A DNA stretch of 64,000 nt from assembly GCA_902793195.1 (NCBI GenBank), contig CADBCS010000010.1, positions 54,248 through 118,247 of the forward strand, read 5' to 3'. The stretch's first letter is position 1. Each line of letters begins with the position of its first letter. The DNA comes from an uncultured Coriobacteriaceae bacterium (GTDB lineage Bacteria; Actinomycetota; Coriobacteriia; Coriobacteriales; Atopobiaceae). Made by a program: the position numbers and the translations under genes. The notes below the pieces were generated by a model. That model had not been told where the DNA came from, searched no databases, and saw nothing but the letters and a program-made list of their open reading frames with translations. Shown here piece by piece: positions 1-9,081 of this stretch.

Positions 1-109
1 TGACATGCGTAGGCGTTTGGTGGACGGTCGGCAACGTGGGCTATCCGCCTAGGTTTTGCGTAGTTATAGGCAAGCCGGTTGCCCGGAATCTTCCGAAAGA
101 AGGATTGAC

Positions 110-1048
110 ATGAACACGCAAACATCGATTAGAAAGCAGAAAGGAAAAAGCGGTTGGGGCATTCTCGCCCTCGCGTTCGCCACACTGGTGGGTACCACCA
201 TACTTCAGATCATCGGATATGTTATAAGCTACGTCTGCACGCGGACGGAGGCCCTGCCGTTCACCACAATGTCCCAGCTGTTCACTGCAGGCAGCATGGT
301 GCTCGGCATGCTCGTGCTGGGCGGCATCGCCTGGATAAGGCCATCACGCGAGGACATTCGCGTAACCTTCCGAACGTACTGGCCCATCATCGCAGCCGAC
401 GTGGCCATCGTGCTCTTCGCCTGCGGGGAATACATTATCGAAGGTGCGAGCGTGTCACCCAACTGGCTTCCCAACCTCGCCATCACGCTGGTCCTGTGCC
501 TTGGCATCGGAATCGCTGAGGAGTTCCTCTTCCGTGGCATCATCCTCAATGGCATCCTGGCGGTTTCGGGCAAGAGCCATCGCGGGACCATGATAGCGGT
601 CGCCATCACCTCGCTCCTTTTTGGGTTGGTGCACGTCAGCCTGTCCACCGACTTTGCCGAGCCGCTGCTCGCGGTGCAGGCTGTGCTCAAGATCGTGCAG
701 ACGGCGCTCTTCTCGATCTGCATGTGCTCCATAGTTCTGCGCACACATCGCCTTGGTGGCGTGAGCCTCCTCCACGGCCTTACCGACTTCCTGCTCCTTG
801 TCCCCTCACTCGCGCTTGCCGGCGAGAGCCTCACCGTCAACTATGTGCACTCCGGCGAGGACGGCATGATGAGCATCGTGGTATACCTCGTTATCATTGC
901 CTTCTACCTCCCCTTTGCCATTAAGGCACTGCGCCAGATGCACCGCGAGCGCGTGGCCTACCGAGGCGTGTTCTTCGAGCGCGCCGCCAAGAGACGCAAC
1001 AGCGGTAACACACCCACCCTGACTGAGGGCATGGCGAACGCCGCGTAA
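110..1048 (+). CDS. CPBP-family (CAAX-like) intramembrane metalloprotease
   Basis: A 312-residue polytopic membrane protein. The three signature motifs of the CPBP/Abi family are visible in order: EEFLFR (about residue 136, EExxxR), FGLVH (about 175) and a late HGLTD (HxxxD). In characterised relatives these Glu, His and Asn/Asp residues lie inside the membrane and bind the catalytic metal. Family roles include prenyl-protein processing, bacteriocin self-immunity and anti-sigma cleavage; the substrate cannot be told here. The ATG at 110 is preferred over an in-frame codon at 56 because AGAAGG lies just upstream. It stands alone and ends at a strong hairpin at 1073. Confidence 0.85.
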   Translation: MNTQTSIRKQKGKSGWGILALAFATLVGTTILQIIGYVISYVCTRTEALPFTTMSQLFTAGSMVLGMLVLGGIAWIRPSREDIRVTFRTYWPIIAADVAIVLFACGEYIIEGASVSPNWLPNLAITLVLCLGIGIAEEFLFRGIILNGILAVSGKSHRGTMIAVAITSLLFGLVHVSLSTDFAEPLLAVQAVLKIVQTALFSICMCSIVLRTHRLGGVSLLHGLTDFLLLVPSLALAGESLTVNYVHSGEDGMMSIVVYLVIIAFYLPFAIKALRQMHRERVAYRGVFFERAAKRRNSGNTPTLTEGMANAA

Positions 1049-1072
1049 TGACATCGGGAGACAATTGCGACG

Positions 1073-1107
1073 CAGGGGACGTGCGAGAGGGCACGTCCCC
1101 TGTTTTC
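1073..1107 (+). terminator. Rho-independent terminator after the CPBP protease
   Basis: Perfect 12-bp arms (1073-1084 and 1091-1102) around a 6-nt loop, followed by TTTT. The arm contains GGGGACGTGC, which resembles but is not the GGGGACSGTCCCC repeat found elsewhere in the window. Confidence 0.8.
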
Positions 1108-1176
1108 GATTCTGCATCGCCCCTGTTACGCCACACGTACGGCAGAGGGCGCGCTCTTGTGAAGGCAAGCCATCCG

Positions 1177-1494
1177 TTAGCGCGACTTGAGCAGGTTTGC
1201 GAACTCGAGCGCCTTGCCCACGTCGCCGTCCACCTTGAGCTTGCGCAACGTAAACGCCACCACGGGATCGAGCTTGCCGTCGAGGAGCTTGTCGTAGTTC
1301 TTCATGTTTATGGTAATGCCACAGTCGCGATCGTTGTACTCATACGGCTCCACCGCAATGTTGCCATCCTTGACCTCGACATACAGCACGCCACCCTCCT
1401 TGAGATTGACCTGCACGGCAAGGAAGTCCTTGCCCGTGGCATCAATCTGCGAGGCAACGTCGCGCGTCTTTGCCAGCAGTTCCTCAAACGTCAT
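1177..1494 (-). CDS. SCP2 sterol-binding domain-like small protein
   Basis: A 105-residue protein resembling the SCP2 sterol-carrier fold: a beta-rich centre (GVLYVEVKDGNI) followed by the typical C-terminal stretch with a KLKVDGDVGKALEFANLL-like pattern, where family members read 'GKLKVxGDxxxAxxL'. Such stand-alone domains bind lipids or long acyl chains in the cytoplasm; the bacterial ligand is usually unknown. The ATG at 1494 has AGAAAGG upstream and is preferred over a start at 1581, which would add about 29 residues that look random. It converges on the CPBP gene. Confidence 0.7.
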   Translation of the reverse strand: MTFEELLAKTRDVASQIDATGKDFLAVQVNLKEGGVLYVEVKDGNIAVEPYEYNDRDCGITINMKNYDKLLDGKLDPVVAFTLRKLKVDGDVGKALEFANLLKSR

Positions 1495-1995
1495 AGTCAC
1501 GACCTTTCTCACGCACCAACACTGATTCCAGAATATCGTCCTCGCGCCACCGCGGGGGTTAGGAATCGGCGTGTGCGCCATAGCGCGCGATACCTGTGAC
1601 GAGCCGAGAACGAGGGCGGAAACGTGTGGAGGCGCTCCGCAAGGCTCGTACCAGTCTCACATTCATGCGCCTTCGATAACGCGTTTTGACATAACCGGTG
1701 CAGGTAGACGGCTTATGCCAATACCGAAAGTTGTTACTGTGCGACCGATATTCGAGTTTTTCGGCGCACGGTAACAAGTACGTAGCAACCCTCATCGTGG
1801 ATTACCGCCCAGGTGCAGTGGTATTGCCAGCCGCAAGTCAAAACGACAGGATTGTAATACCTTTGAGCATGTGGAACCGAACCCGACGGTCGGAGGAGAA
1901 GCGCATAATCGCACTGGCAAAGATCGACCTGTTCGTTCATCATCGTATAAGGGGGTACATGCCTTGCATACATACGTCAAGAGGAGTGGAAAGCC
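1495..1995. other. Non-coding stretch, about 500 nt
   Basis: Short open frames here have no family features or convincing ribosome sites and look like chance. The region separates divergently transcribed genes and probably carries the promoters of both. The only promoter-like sequence I could pick out is the one at 1924-1951. No repeat or RNA gene was recognised. Confidence 0.5.
1924..1951 (+). promoter_or_regulatory. Possible promoter of the ABC exporter operon
   Basis: TCGACC, a 16-nt spacer and TATAAG, about 45 nt before the ATPase start. The -35 match is only 4 of 6, so this is a weak prediction. Confidence 0.3.
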
Positions 1996-2724
1996 ATGGG
2001 CAATAACGCGATGCTGGAGATTCGGCACTACTCAAAGTCGTATGGATCGGGGAAGAAGGCCGCAGACGATGTTTCGCTCACCGTGATGGGCGGAGATGTC
2101 TACGGTTTTATTGGCCACAATGGCGCGGGTAAGTCGACCACGATCCGTGCCATCGTGGGCGTGCTGGATTTCTCGGAAGGCGAGATCTACATAGACGGCC
2201 ACTCCGTCAAGGACGAGCCGTTGGCGTGCAAGCGCGTTACCGCCTACATCCCCGACAACCCCGACCTCTACGAGAACCTCACCGGTATCCAGTACCTCAA
2301 CTTTGTGGCTGACGTCTTTGGCATAGGAGCCAAGGAACGGGAGCAGAGCATTAGGAGGTATGCCGACCTGTTCGAGATAACGAATGACCTGGGTGACCTC
2401 ATTGGCGCCTACTCCCACGGCATGAAGCAAAAGCTGGCCATCATCTCGGCACTCATCCACGCGCCCAAGCTGCTCGTGCTGGACGAGCCCTTTGTGGGAC
2501 TCGACCCCAAGGCGACCTTTACGCTCAAGGAGATCATGCGCGAGATGTGCGCCCAGGGCACGGCGGTCTTCTTCTCGACCCATGTGCTCGACGTTGCCGA
2601 GAAGCTCTGCAACAAAATCGCGATCATCAAGCGGGGCAGGATCGTCACGTCCGGCACCATGGAGGAGCTCACCGAGGGCCATTCGCTTGAAGAGGCGTTT
2701 TTGGAGGTGGACGGCGATGAGTGA
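1996..2724 (+). CDS. ABC transporter ATP-binding protein
   Basis: A 242-residue ABC ATPase with every expected motif: Walker A GHNGAGKST (40-48), a signature-like YSHGMKQK (139-146), Walker B LLVLDEP (159-165) and the H-loop FFSTH (His196). It belongs to the class that drives ABC-2 type exporters (antibiotic, bacteriocin or lipid export) rather than importers. AGAGGAG lies about 10 nt before the ATG. Its last codons overlap the permease start by 8 nt, so the two are translationally coupled. The substrate is unknown. Confidence 0.93.
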   Translation: MGNNAMLEIRHYSKSYGSGKKAADDVSLTVMGGDVYGFIGHNGAGKSTTIRAIVGVLDFSEGEIYIDGHSVKDEPLACKRVTAYIPDNPDLYENLTGIQYLNFVADVFGIGAKEREQSIRRYADLFEITNDLGDLIGAYSHGMKQKLAIISALIHAPKLLVLDEPFVGLDPKATFTLKEIMREMCAQGTAVFFSTHVLDVAEKLCNKIAIIKRGRIVTSGTMEELTEGHSLEEAFLEVDGDE

Positions 2725-4324
2725 GGGCATCGTTCTCCTTAGGACGCTGTTTCTGTCCACGAGCCAAAGAAACGCGTTTCGGTATTCCAAAGACAAGAAG
2801 AAGCGCGGGCGAATCGTAGGAAACACCATTGGCCTTGCAGTCCTCCATCTGCTGCTTATGGGATTCGGCATACTGATGTGCTTTGGATACGGGACGGTTG
2901 GCATCATCGACTCCGCGCCCACGATGTGCGCGCTGACCATCGGCGCGCTTTCCTTTGTGCTCACGCTGTTCAAGACGAACGGGTACCTGTTCAACTTTAA
3001 GGAATACGACATGCTGATGTCGCTCCCCTTCTCGTCGCGAACGGTTGCCGCCTGCAAGTTTTTGTACATGTACGCCAAGAGCCTGCCGTGGTACCTCAAC
3101 ATTTCGCTGGCAATGATGGTTGGATACGGCATCTACGCCCAGCCACCCGTGGTCGTGTTCCCCCTGTGGATCGTCCTCTCCCTCGCGCTTCCCATCATCC
3201 CCATGCTTGCCGCATCCTTTTTGGGCTTTTTGGTCGCAAAGGTCAGCTCCGGTTTTAGGAGAGCCAACATCGTCCAGACCCTGCTTTCGTTCGTGGCCGT
3301 GCTGGCCTTCTTCTCCCTGCGATTCGTTTTGGAGGGCGTACTTCGAAACAACGGGGTACAGGTGGTCCTTGAGCAGGTCTCCGCAGCAACCAACGATGCT
3401 GCAGGGGTTTATCTTCCTGCCAGATGGTTCGCGAACGCGATTACGAAGACAAGCCCCGCGGATTCAGCGCTGCTTATTGGCGTGAGCCTCGTGCTGTTCG
3501 CCGTCGTGTTCCTCGTTGTTGGCCGCTCCTACCGTCGCATTAACTCGTCGCTCAGGTCTCACGCCTCGACAGGGCAATACCACATGTCCTCGCAAAGGAA
3601 GCACAGCGCGGTGGTCGCGATTGCCTTTAAGGAGTTCAAACGCATGACCGGTTCCTCCGTGTACATGGTCAACGGCGCGATGGGCGAGGTGCTCGCGACC
3701 CTGCTGGGCGTTGGCACGCTGGTGATTGGGTTCGACCGCATCATCGCGATGGCTACGCAGGGAGCTCCCATCGACACGACGATGCTCCATCCGGCGATTC
3801 CCCTCATCGTGCACTTCTTCATCGGCATGGTCGCCACCACGGCATGCTCTCCGTCGTTGGAGGGAAAGAACTACTGGATCCTTCAGAGCCTACCAATCGA
3901 GCAAAAGACGATATACCAAGGGAAGATGCTCTTCAACATGTGCCTCACGGTTCCGTTTATGGCCATCTCCACGCTGTGTCTGTGCGTGTCCGCACGGGTC
4001 CCAGCACTCGACACGGTTCTGTACCTCGTGCTTGGCCTGGCCCTGTGCTCCTTCTCGACGGCATGGGGATGCGTGTGCGGCATCAAGCACATGCGGCTCG
4101 ACTGGGAGAACGAGGTCGAGGTCATCAAGCAAGGTGCTGCCGTCGCCATATACATGCTTCCCAACATGTTCGTAGTTATGGGCCTTGCCGTTTTGGTGGT
4201 CTTCCTTGGCACCCAGATGGACCACAACCTCGTTACGATCGCACTCACGCTCGTTGCCACCGTGCTCGCAACCCTGAGTTACATGGCCGTGTTGCGCATC
4301 GCAAAGAGGGGCACAGGAAAATAG
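2717..4324 (+). CDS. ABC-2 type exporter permease
   Basis: A 535-residue membrane protein with roughly a dozen hydrophobic segments in two clusters, and a soluble stretch near residues 285-320. The ATG at 2717 lies inside the 3' end of the ATPase gene, giving an 8-nt overlap; longer in-frame extensions would be the ATPase gene read in another frame. Together the pair forms a two-component exporter. No substrate-binding protein, regulator or self-resistance gene is adjacent, so the cargo cannot be inferred. Confidence 0.85.
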   Translation: MSEGIVLLRTLFLSTSQRNAFRYSKDKKKRGRIVGNTIGLAVLHLLLMGFGILMCFGYGTVGIIDSAPTMCALTIGALSFVLTLFKTNGYLFNFKEYDMLMSLPFSSRTVAACKFLYMYAKSLPWYLNISLAMMVGYGIYAQPPVVVFPLWIVLSLALPIIPMLAASFLGFLVAKVSSGFRRANIVQTLLSFVAVLAFFSLRFVLEGVLRNNGVQVVLEQVSAATNDAAGVYLPARWFANAITKTSPADSALLIGVSLVLFAVVFLVVGRSYRRINSSLRSHASTGQYHMSSQRKHSAVVAIAFKEFKRMTGSSVYMVNGAMGEVLATLLGVGTLVIGFDRIIAMATQGAPIDTTMLHPAIPLIVHFFIGMVATTACSPSLEGKNYWILQSLPIEQKTIYQGKMLFNMCLTVPFMAISTLCLCVSARVPALDTVLYLVLGLALCSFSTAWGCVCGIKHMRLDWENEVEVIKQGAAVAIYMLPNMFVVMGLAVLVVFLGTQMDHNLVTIALTLVATVLATLSYMAVLRIAKRGTGK

Positions 4325-4351
4325 CCTGGCCAGCGACGTAACCGATCCATA

Positions 4352-4408
4352 GAGGACGGTCCCCTTTGGTCAAGTAACCAGCCGCGGGGGACGGTCCCCC
4401 GCGGCTGG
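4352..4408. repeat. GGGGACSGTCCCC-family repeat between convergent genes
   Basis: One degenerate core (4352-4364) is followed by a perfect palindrome with 15-bp arms around a single central base (4378-4408). It lies between the convergent permease and ChW-protein genes and could terminate both. The segment from the first core through CCAGCCGCGGGGGAC recurs almost unchanged at 6367-6417. Confidence 0.8.
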
Positions 4409-4419
4409 TCAAATCGTGC

Positions 4420-6243
4420 CTATTTCTTTACGAAGGCCTTGGCGTAGTCCTGGGTGATGCCCTTGTAGGTGGCGTCGGGGGCGGGATCGCCCTGCCTCAC
4501 GAGCACGACCTGGATTGCCTCGGCACGACGGGACATTCCCTGGGTGCCGGCGCTCTCGCCATTCTTTGCCCAGGACATCCAGCCCAGGCGCTGGACGTGG
4601 ACGCGGTAGTAGACGTCGTAGGCGTCCTTCGCCTCGCCGGTCAGGCGAACCTGCACGGCCTCCATGCGGCGCGACTTGCCCACGGTTCCGGCGACCGTGC
4701 CGTCGGCCTTCCAGTCCTTCTCCCAGCCGGAGCGCTGCACGTGGCCTCGGTACTCAATGCCACCCGAGACGCCCTCGGGAAGCTTGAGAGTGAGCGCCTC
4801 CATGCGCAGCGACTTGCCCGTGGTCCCGGCGGCGGTGCCGTCGGTGACGGGGACCATCCAGCCGGCGCGCTGGACATGCGCAGTGGCGGAGGCGTTGGGG
4901 GCGGGTGTGGGCTCGGGCGGCGCGGGCTTGGCCTTGACGGTTACGACACAACTCGCGGACTTGCCGCTGCCGTCGTTCGCCGTGGCCGTGATGGTCGCCG
5001 TCCCGGCGGCCACGGCCGTGACCTCGCCGGTCTTCTCGTCTACCGTGGCGACGCCCGTGTTGCTGCTCGTCCACGTGACGCTCTTGTCGACGGCATGGTC
5101 GGGCTCGATGGTCGCCGTCAGGGTCGACGTGTCGCCCACGGTGAGGGTCGCCGATGCCGGGGTGAGCGTCACACCCGTAACGGGAACGGTGGTTTGCGCC
5201 CACGTCTGAGTGTGGTTGGTCTGGAAGTCTTGGGCGGGGATGTTGACGGCAGTGCCCTCGTTTTCGCCCGCCTTAACGGAAACGCCTTCGCCAATCGTCA
5301 ACGTCCCACCATCCGTTCCAATGGCGCCTATTTCGCCGAAGGCGGTCACGTTGCCGCCGTTTATGGTTGCATTGGCGCGGCCGTTACCCTCATTGTCCCA
5401 AACCAAAAGGCCGCATCTTTCGTCACCATCGGCGATTACCGTGCCGCCATTGATCGTCAGGCTGGCGTTTATGTTATTCGCATCTCCGAGGCTTGAAAGG
5501 ACTTGGATACCTCCATTGGCTGTACATATTGTCTGACTTTGATTACTTATATTGGTGCAGAGTAAGATACCGTAATGGTTATTGCCCGTAAACGACAACC
5601 TGCCGCCGTTGATCGTCAGCTTCTGGCCTAAGATGGCTGAATAATCTCCACCCTGATCCGTATGATGAGTAATCTCCAGTGCGCCCATACTGTTCTTGTC
5701 CGTGCTCTGGGCGTAAATGGTCAGACTTTTGCCCATAGTACTGTACAAGATGCCCCCATGGCCGGTCAGCCTCGCGCCATCGGCGAGAATCAGGTGCACA
5801 TCGTCGGCGACTTTGATTTGACCTTCGATGGTCTTTTCGCCCTCGACGACGTACCAGCCTTCGTTACTGGTTGTGTCCCAAGTGACGGCGGTGGCACTGT
5901 TCTCCACTTTGGTGCAATCATGTGATCCGGACGTGGTCTTTCCGTTTCGCGCATCCCCTTCGCTTGCGTAGTACAGGTAGCTCACGTTGCTTGTGGTCTT
6001 CGCATCCTGCGCCGACACCACAGGCTCTCCCTCGTCGACAGTCCGCCCCTCGGGCTCGGGCTCAACCGCGGGCTCCTCGCTCTGCACGACGACCACAGGC
6101 TCCCCGGCCCCCTCGGGCTCGACCTCGACATCATCGGCCAGGGCGACCGCCGGACACAGCCCCAACGCCATGAGGAGGGCCGCGACCAGGCTCAGCGCGA
6201 GGCTTGTCGGCGCTGCTTTGCGTATCCGTTCCGTATTCTTCAT
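4420..6243 (-). CDS. Secreted surface protein: beta-helix-like region, BIG2 domain, three ChW repeats
   Basis: A 607-residue secreted protein. Residues 1-40 are a classical signal peptide (basic n-region, long hydrophobic core, AxA-type end). An acidic Pro/Glu linker follows, then a region rich in 'LTINGG' and 'ATINGG' turns resembling a right-handed beta-helix, a bacterial Ig-like BIG2 domain (about 354-440) and three ChW repeats (456-600) of the form HVQxxGW...GTxGxSxRMEA. No LPXTG signal or catalytic site was seen. The role is probably adhesion or surface display; ChW repeats are thought to mediate envelope or matrix binding. The ATG at 6243 follows AAGGGGGG. The stop lies 11 nt from a palindromic repeat. 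Confidence 0.85.
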   Translation of the reverse strand: MKNTERIRKAAPTSLALSLVAALLMALGLCPAVALADDVEVEPEGAGEPVVVVQSEEPAVEPEPEGRTVDEGEPVVSAQDAKTTSNVSYLYYASEGDARNGKTTSGSHDCTKVENSATAVTWDTTSNEGWYVVEGEKTIEGQIKVADDVHLILADGARLTGHGGILYSTMGKSLTIYAQSTDKNSMGALEITHHTDQGGDYSAILGQKLTINGGRLSFTGNNHYGILLCTNISNQSQTICTANGGIQVLSSLGDANNINASLTINGGTVIADGDERCGLLVWDNEGNGRANATINGGNVTAFGEIGAIGTDGGTLTIGEGVSVKAGENEGTAVNIPAQDFQTNHTQTWAQTTVPVTGVTLTPASATLTVGDTSTLTATIEPDHAVDKSVTWTSSNTGVATVDEKTGEVTAVAAGTATITATANDGSGKSASCVVTVKAKPAPPEPTPAPNASATAHVQRAGWMVPVTDGTAAGTTGKSLRMEALTLKLPEGVSGGIEYRGHVQRSGWEKDWKADGTVAGTVGKSRRMEAVQVRLTGEAKDAYDVYYRVHVQRLGWMSWAKNGESAGTQGMSRRAEAIQVVLVRQGDPAPDATYKGITQDYAKAFVKK

Positions 6244-6366
6244 CAGACCCCCCTTTGCGCAGGACCCCACCCGCATAGGTGATATGCAGATACAAACAAT
6301 ACCACTCCCCCAAGGCGTCTCGCTGCGAGAAACACGGGAGGACAGCACGACCATGCCCGACCAGCC

Positions 6367-6450
6367 GCGGGGAACGGTCCCCTTTGGTCCAGTTACCAGC
6401 CGCGGGGGACGGTCCCCGACGGTAGAGTATAGCTCCGGGGACGGTCCCCG
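6367..6450. repeat. Cluster of three GGGGACSGTCCCC-family cores
   Basis: Cores at 6369-6382, 6404-6417 and 6437-6449, separated by TTTGGTCCAGTTACCAG-like and GACGGTAGAGTATAG spacers. The first two with their spacer match the repeat at 4352-4408. They lie directly 3' of the Hsp70-like gene, so they may act as its terminator or as transcript-end hairpins. Confidence 0.8.
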
Positions 6451-6454
6451 ATGG

Positions 6455-7987
6455 TCACTGCGCCCCTGGCCTTGGCACCTCTTTTCGTTCGACGATAACG
6501 TGCGTGGCTTTGTCAAGATAATCTTCAAGTATGCACTGAAAGCTCTTGTGGTTCTGGCGGTCCTCGAATGTGAACTTGCACCGAGCATTGGCGTCTATGT
6601 CACCGGTAACATAGACGATCTGCGAACTTCCAGGCGAAAGCTGAGTTCCAAAACATGCAAAGGGAAACCGAAGCCCGTCGCCACTTGGCTCGGCAATGAT
6701 AACGGCTGTCAGCATGCCAAGTGGTATCGCTTGGGCATTGGCGCCAGTCGCCGATTGTATCAACTCGGTACGGCTCGTCGGGACAGTTGTACCGTGTTCT
6801 ATAAGGAGCGTGTTACCTTCCGTACCCTCCAAAAAGATGTCGAAGAACGTGGCTTCTAGCGGAAGAAATCCCACGAAGTCACCCGAGCGCACACCACCTC
6901 TTGCCGCAAGTCCTCGCGCAATGTCTCCAGGCTCCGCAATCACGAACTCTATGCGCCAGGTGGGATCTGCGCTGCTGGCAAAGGCGGCACGCAACGTACG
7001 TTCCGCCTCTGGACCAAGCTCCAACTCATCCACGACGCAAATCCTTAACACCTTCCGGTCCTCTCGGCGAGAGGAGATGCAGTCCCCAGAGTCCCCATCG
7101 ATCCTTGTCACGAGGTTGCGGAGGGCGGACTGCCGTTGATATAGATCGGTGTTCACCTCCGCCTGCAAGACCGCAAGACACTCAATCACGCCATCACAGC
7201 ATTCATAGAGACCCACAGCACAGCGACTTGCTCCCATATGCACAGCCAACATGAGGCAGTTGTCACACTGTTGACCCCTCACATAGCATCCAAGGGTCAA
7301 GGCATCCGTAGGCAGGCACCAATGGCAAACATTGATTCCCATGTGTTGGAGGCGATCTCTGAGGAGCGGGTATCGATGAAGAGCGAGGTCCGACGCGGCA
7401 GCAACCACTTCAACGTCCTTGCTTGAACTTTGATTGCGCAATTGCGCGAGACGACGTTTGGCTTCGATCAACTCGAGGGTCTCCACGTCGAATTGCGGAT
7501 CCTTTGAATCATCGCCAAAACAAAGGCTGCAGATATGTACTTGTTCGCGCGCGTCAATAAAGATTCCAGGCACCGCACCGCGCCGCAGATTCTGCTCAGG
7601 TTTCCCTCGCTTCGCTCCTGTGGCATCGTTCTGCGCTTGTGCATCCCACGCAATGCCACACCACGAAGCAATTCCCGCTGCAATTCCGTTGGCCACGAGA
7701 GATGCGGTGGGTGGATTGATCATGCACTCAGACACCAGATGCGCACGCACCCGACCTGCGGCGAACCGCAGCTCACCAACGCCTCCGCCCATGCATGCTG
7801 CGTACGGCGCAAGCAAGCTTTCGTCGCAATTGCGGATTAGCACGCGAAGCTCAGGGGAGTCGGGATTCATGTAATCCATGAGGTAACTCTTTAGGACCTC
7901 TGGACGATTGAGCAAGTTGATACCTTCTCCCCACAGCGACAAACAAACCGCAGCTGCCAGCGATAAGAAGCGCTCACCCGTCCCCAT
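6455..7987 (-). CDS. Highly degenerate Hsp70/DnaK-like protein
   Basis: A 510-residue protein whose C-terminal half follows the Hsp70 layout. Residues 391-405 (NTLLIEHGTTVPTSR) match the DnaK 'LIERNTTIPT' region and DIDANAR (463-469) matches 'DIDANG' of the substrate-binding domain. Upstream, 193-232 resembles the nucleotide-domain stretch ending 'INEPTAAAL', and 248-262 sits where 'DLGGGTFDVS' belongs but lacks the Asp and Gly residues that bind phosphate. Residues 66-112 also look like an Hsp70 'NPDEAVAIGAA' end, so the N-terminus may be a second remnant. It is probably ATPase-dead and could be a binding or scaffold protein. Unusually Cys-rich. AGGAG precedes the ATG; no grpE or dnaJ is nearby. 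Confidence 0.6.
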   Translation of the reverse strand: MGTGERFLSLAAAVCLSLWGEGINLLNRPEVLKSYLMDYMNPDSPELRVLIRNCDESLLAPYAACMGGGVGELRFAAGRVRAHLVSECMINPPTASLVANGIAAGIASWCGIAWDAQAQNDATGAKRGKPEQNLRRGAVPGIFIDAREQVHICSLCFGDDSKDPQFDVETLELIEAKRRLAQLRNQSSSKDVEVVAAASDLALHRYPLLRDRLQHMGINVCHWCLPTDALTLGCYVRGQQCDNCLMLAVHMGASRCAVGLYECCDGVIECLAVLQAEVNTDLYQRQSALRNLVTRIDGDSGDCISSRREDRKVLRICVVDELELGPEAERTLRAAFASSADPTWRIEFVIAEPGDIARGLAARGGVRSGDFVGFLPLEATFFDIFLEGTEGNTLLIEHGTTVPTSRTELIQSATGANAQAIPLGMLTAVIIAEPSGDGLRFPFACFGTQLSPGSSQIVYVTGDIDANARCKFTFEDRQNHKSFQCILEDYLDKATHVIVERKEVPRPGAQ

Positions 7988-8166
7988 TTTTTGGCTCCTA
8001 CTTGTGTGCTTGCACGTGCTTTAACCTTACCAAAGCCCGTGTTATCTGCGCAATGCCTCCCAAACCGACCCACCGGAGACGGTTCCTGCAAGAGCCATGC
8101 TTCGTATCGTACATGAGGTATTATTGTGGTACCTAGAACCATCACTTTTGCAAGGAGGGAATTGCA

Positions 8167-8886
8167 GTGGAGAACGTAGTCACAGTGGTATTTGATGTTG
8201 AGAGCGAAGCGTACCAGTCCTTCATCGACCTGCGCAACAAGCCGTTTGGTGAGGACTTCATCGTGGCCGAGGCCGCATTGATGAAGCGCGAGGGCGACGC
8301 CATTCGCGTCATCGAATCCTTCGACGCGGCCGGCGTGACCTCCGATGACACGGCGACTGGCATCGTCGTCGGCTCCCTCGTGGGCATCCTCGGTGGTCCT
8401 CTGGGCGTCTTGCTCGGCGCAAGCGTGGGTGCCCTTACGGGCAGCATGTATGACGCCAACGACGCCGTGAACAGCGCCTCGATGCTGGAGGCGACGGCCG
8501 CCAAGCTCTACGACAACGAGGCCGCCATCATCGCGCTGGTGCAGGAGGAGGAGCCGGCGTTCGACGCCGCCTTCGAGGGACTCGAGGTCACCATCATCCG
8601 TCAGTTCGCCGCAGACGTGTTCGACGAGGTGGAACGCGCTCGCGAAGTCGAGATCGACCTCGCCAACCAGGCCAGGGAGAGGATGCGCGCCGAGGAAAAG
8701 GAGGCCCGCAAGGAGCGTCGCGACGACCGCAAGGCCTCCATCGCGGCCCGCTTCGACGCGATCAAGGAGAATCGTGCCGAGCGCAAGGCGGAGCGCAAGG
8801 CCAAGAAGGAAATGCTCGACGAGGCCGTTGAGATGGCGAATGCCGAGTATGTCTCCTCCACAAAGGAGATTATGGGCGAGGCATAA
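8167..8886 (+). CDS. DUF1269-like glycine-zipper protein with charged C-terminal tail
   Basis: A 239-residue protein beginning with GTG preceded by a strong AAGGAGGG. Residues 1-150 match the DUF1269 layout: a ferredoxin-like start, then a Gly/Val-rich segment around residues 58-97 with a glycine-zipper look (LVGILGGPLGVLLGASVG), then a second alpha/beta half. Residues 165-225 form a very charged Arg/Lys/Glu/Ala helix, likely coiled coil. The function of the family is unknown; association with membranes or stress is often suggested. The gene stands alone and ends at a clear terminator. Confidence 0.65.
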   Translation: MENVVTVVFDVESEAYQSFIDLRNKPFGEDFIVAEAALMKREGDAIRVIESFDAAGVTSDDTATGIVVGSLVGILGGPLGVLLGASVGALTGSMYDANDAVNSASMLEATAAKLYDNEAAIIALVQEEEPAFDAAFEGLEVTIIRQFAADVFDEVERAREVEIDLANQARERMRAEEKEARKERRDDRKASIAARFDAIKENRAERKAERKAKKEMLDEAVEMANAEYVSSTKEIMGEA

Positions 8887-8936
8887 GGGGTGAAACACCA
8901 CCTTTGGTCACCGCTGCATAGTTATTGACTTTTTTA

Positions 8937-8970
8937 CCGCCGGAAGCCCATTCCGGCGGCTCTTTGTTGG
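8937..8970 (+). terminator. Terminator after the DUF1269-like gene
   Basis: Perfect 9-bp arms CCGCCGGAA/TTCCGGCGG with a 5-nt loop, followed by a T-rich tract. A T-run also precedes it, so it could work in both directions. Confidence 0.75.
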
Positions 8971-9081
8971 CACCAAACCCTTTGAGGACAGACAGACGCC
9001 GTTGCCACCACTCCACGTCTGCTTTTGCATTTGATTGGATACACTCGATGTGACCATCACGTACGTTGGCAGGAGCATCCC

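Noticed and set aside
1698..2006. Small open frames between 1.6 and 2.0 kb as genes
   Set aside because: No family features or ribosome sites; frames on both strands overlap one another.
2492..2716. Longer N-terminus for the ABC exporter permease
   Set aside because: It would be the ATPase gene read out of frame and is Arg/Ser-rich; the ATG at 2717 gives a normal overlap.
1996..4324. Bacteriocin immunity cluster (CPBP protease plus ABC exporter)
   Set aside because: No precursor peptide, modification enzyme or regulator was found, and an SCP2-like gene on the opposite strand separates them.
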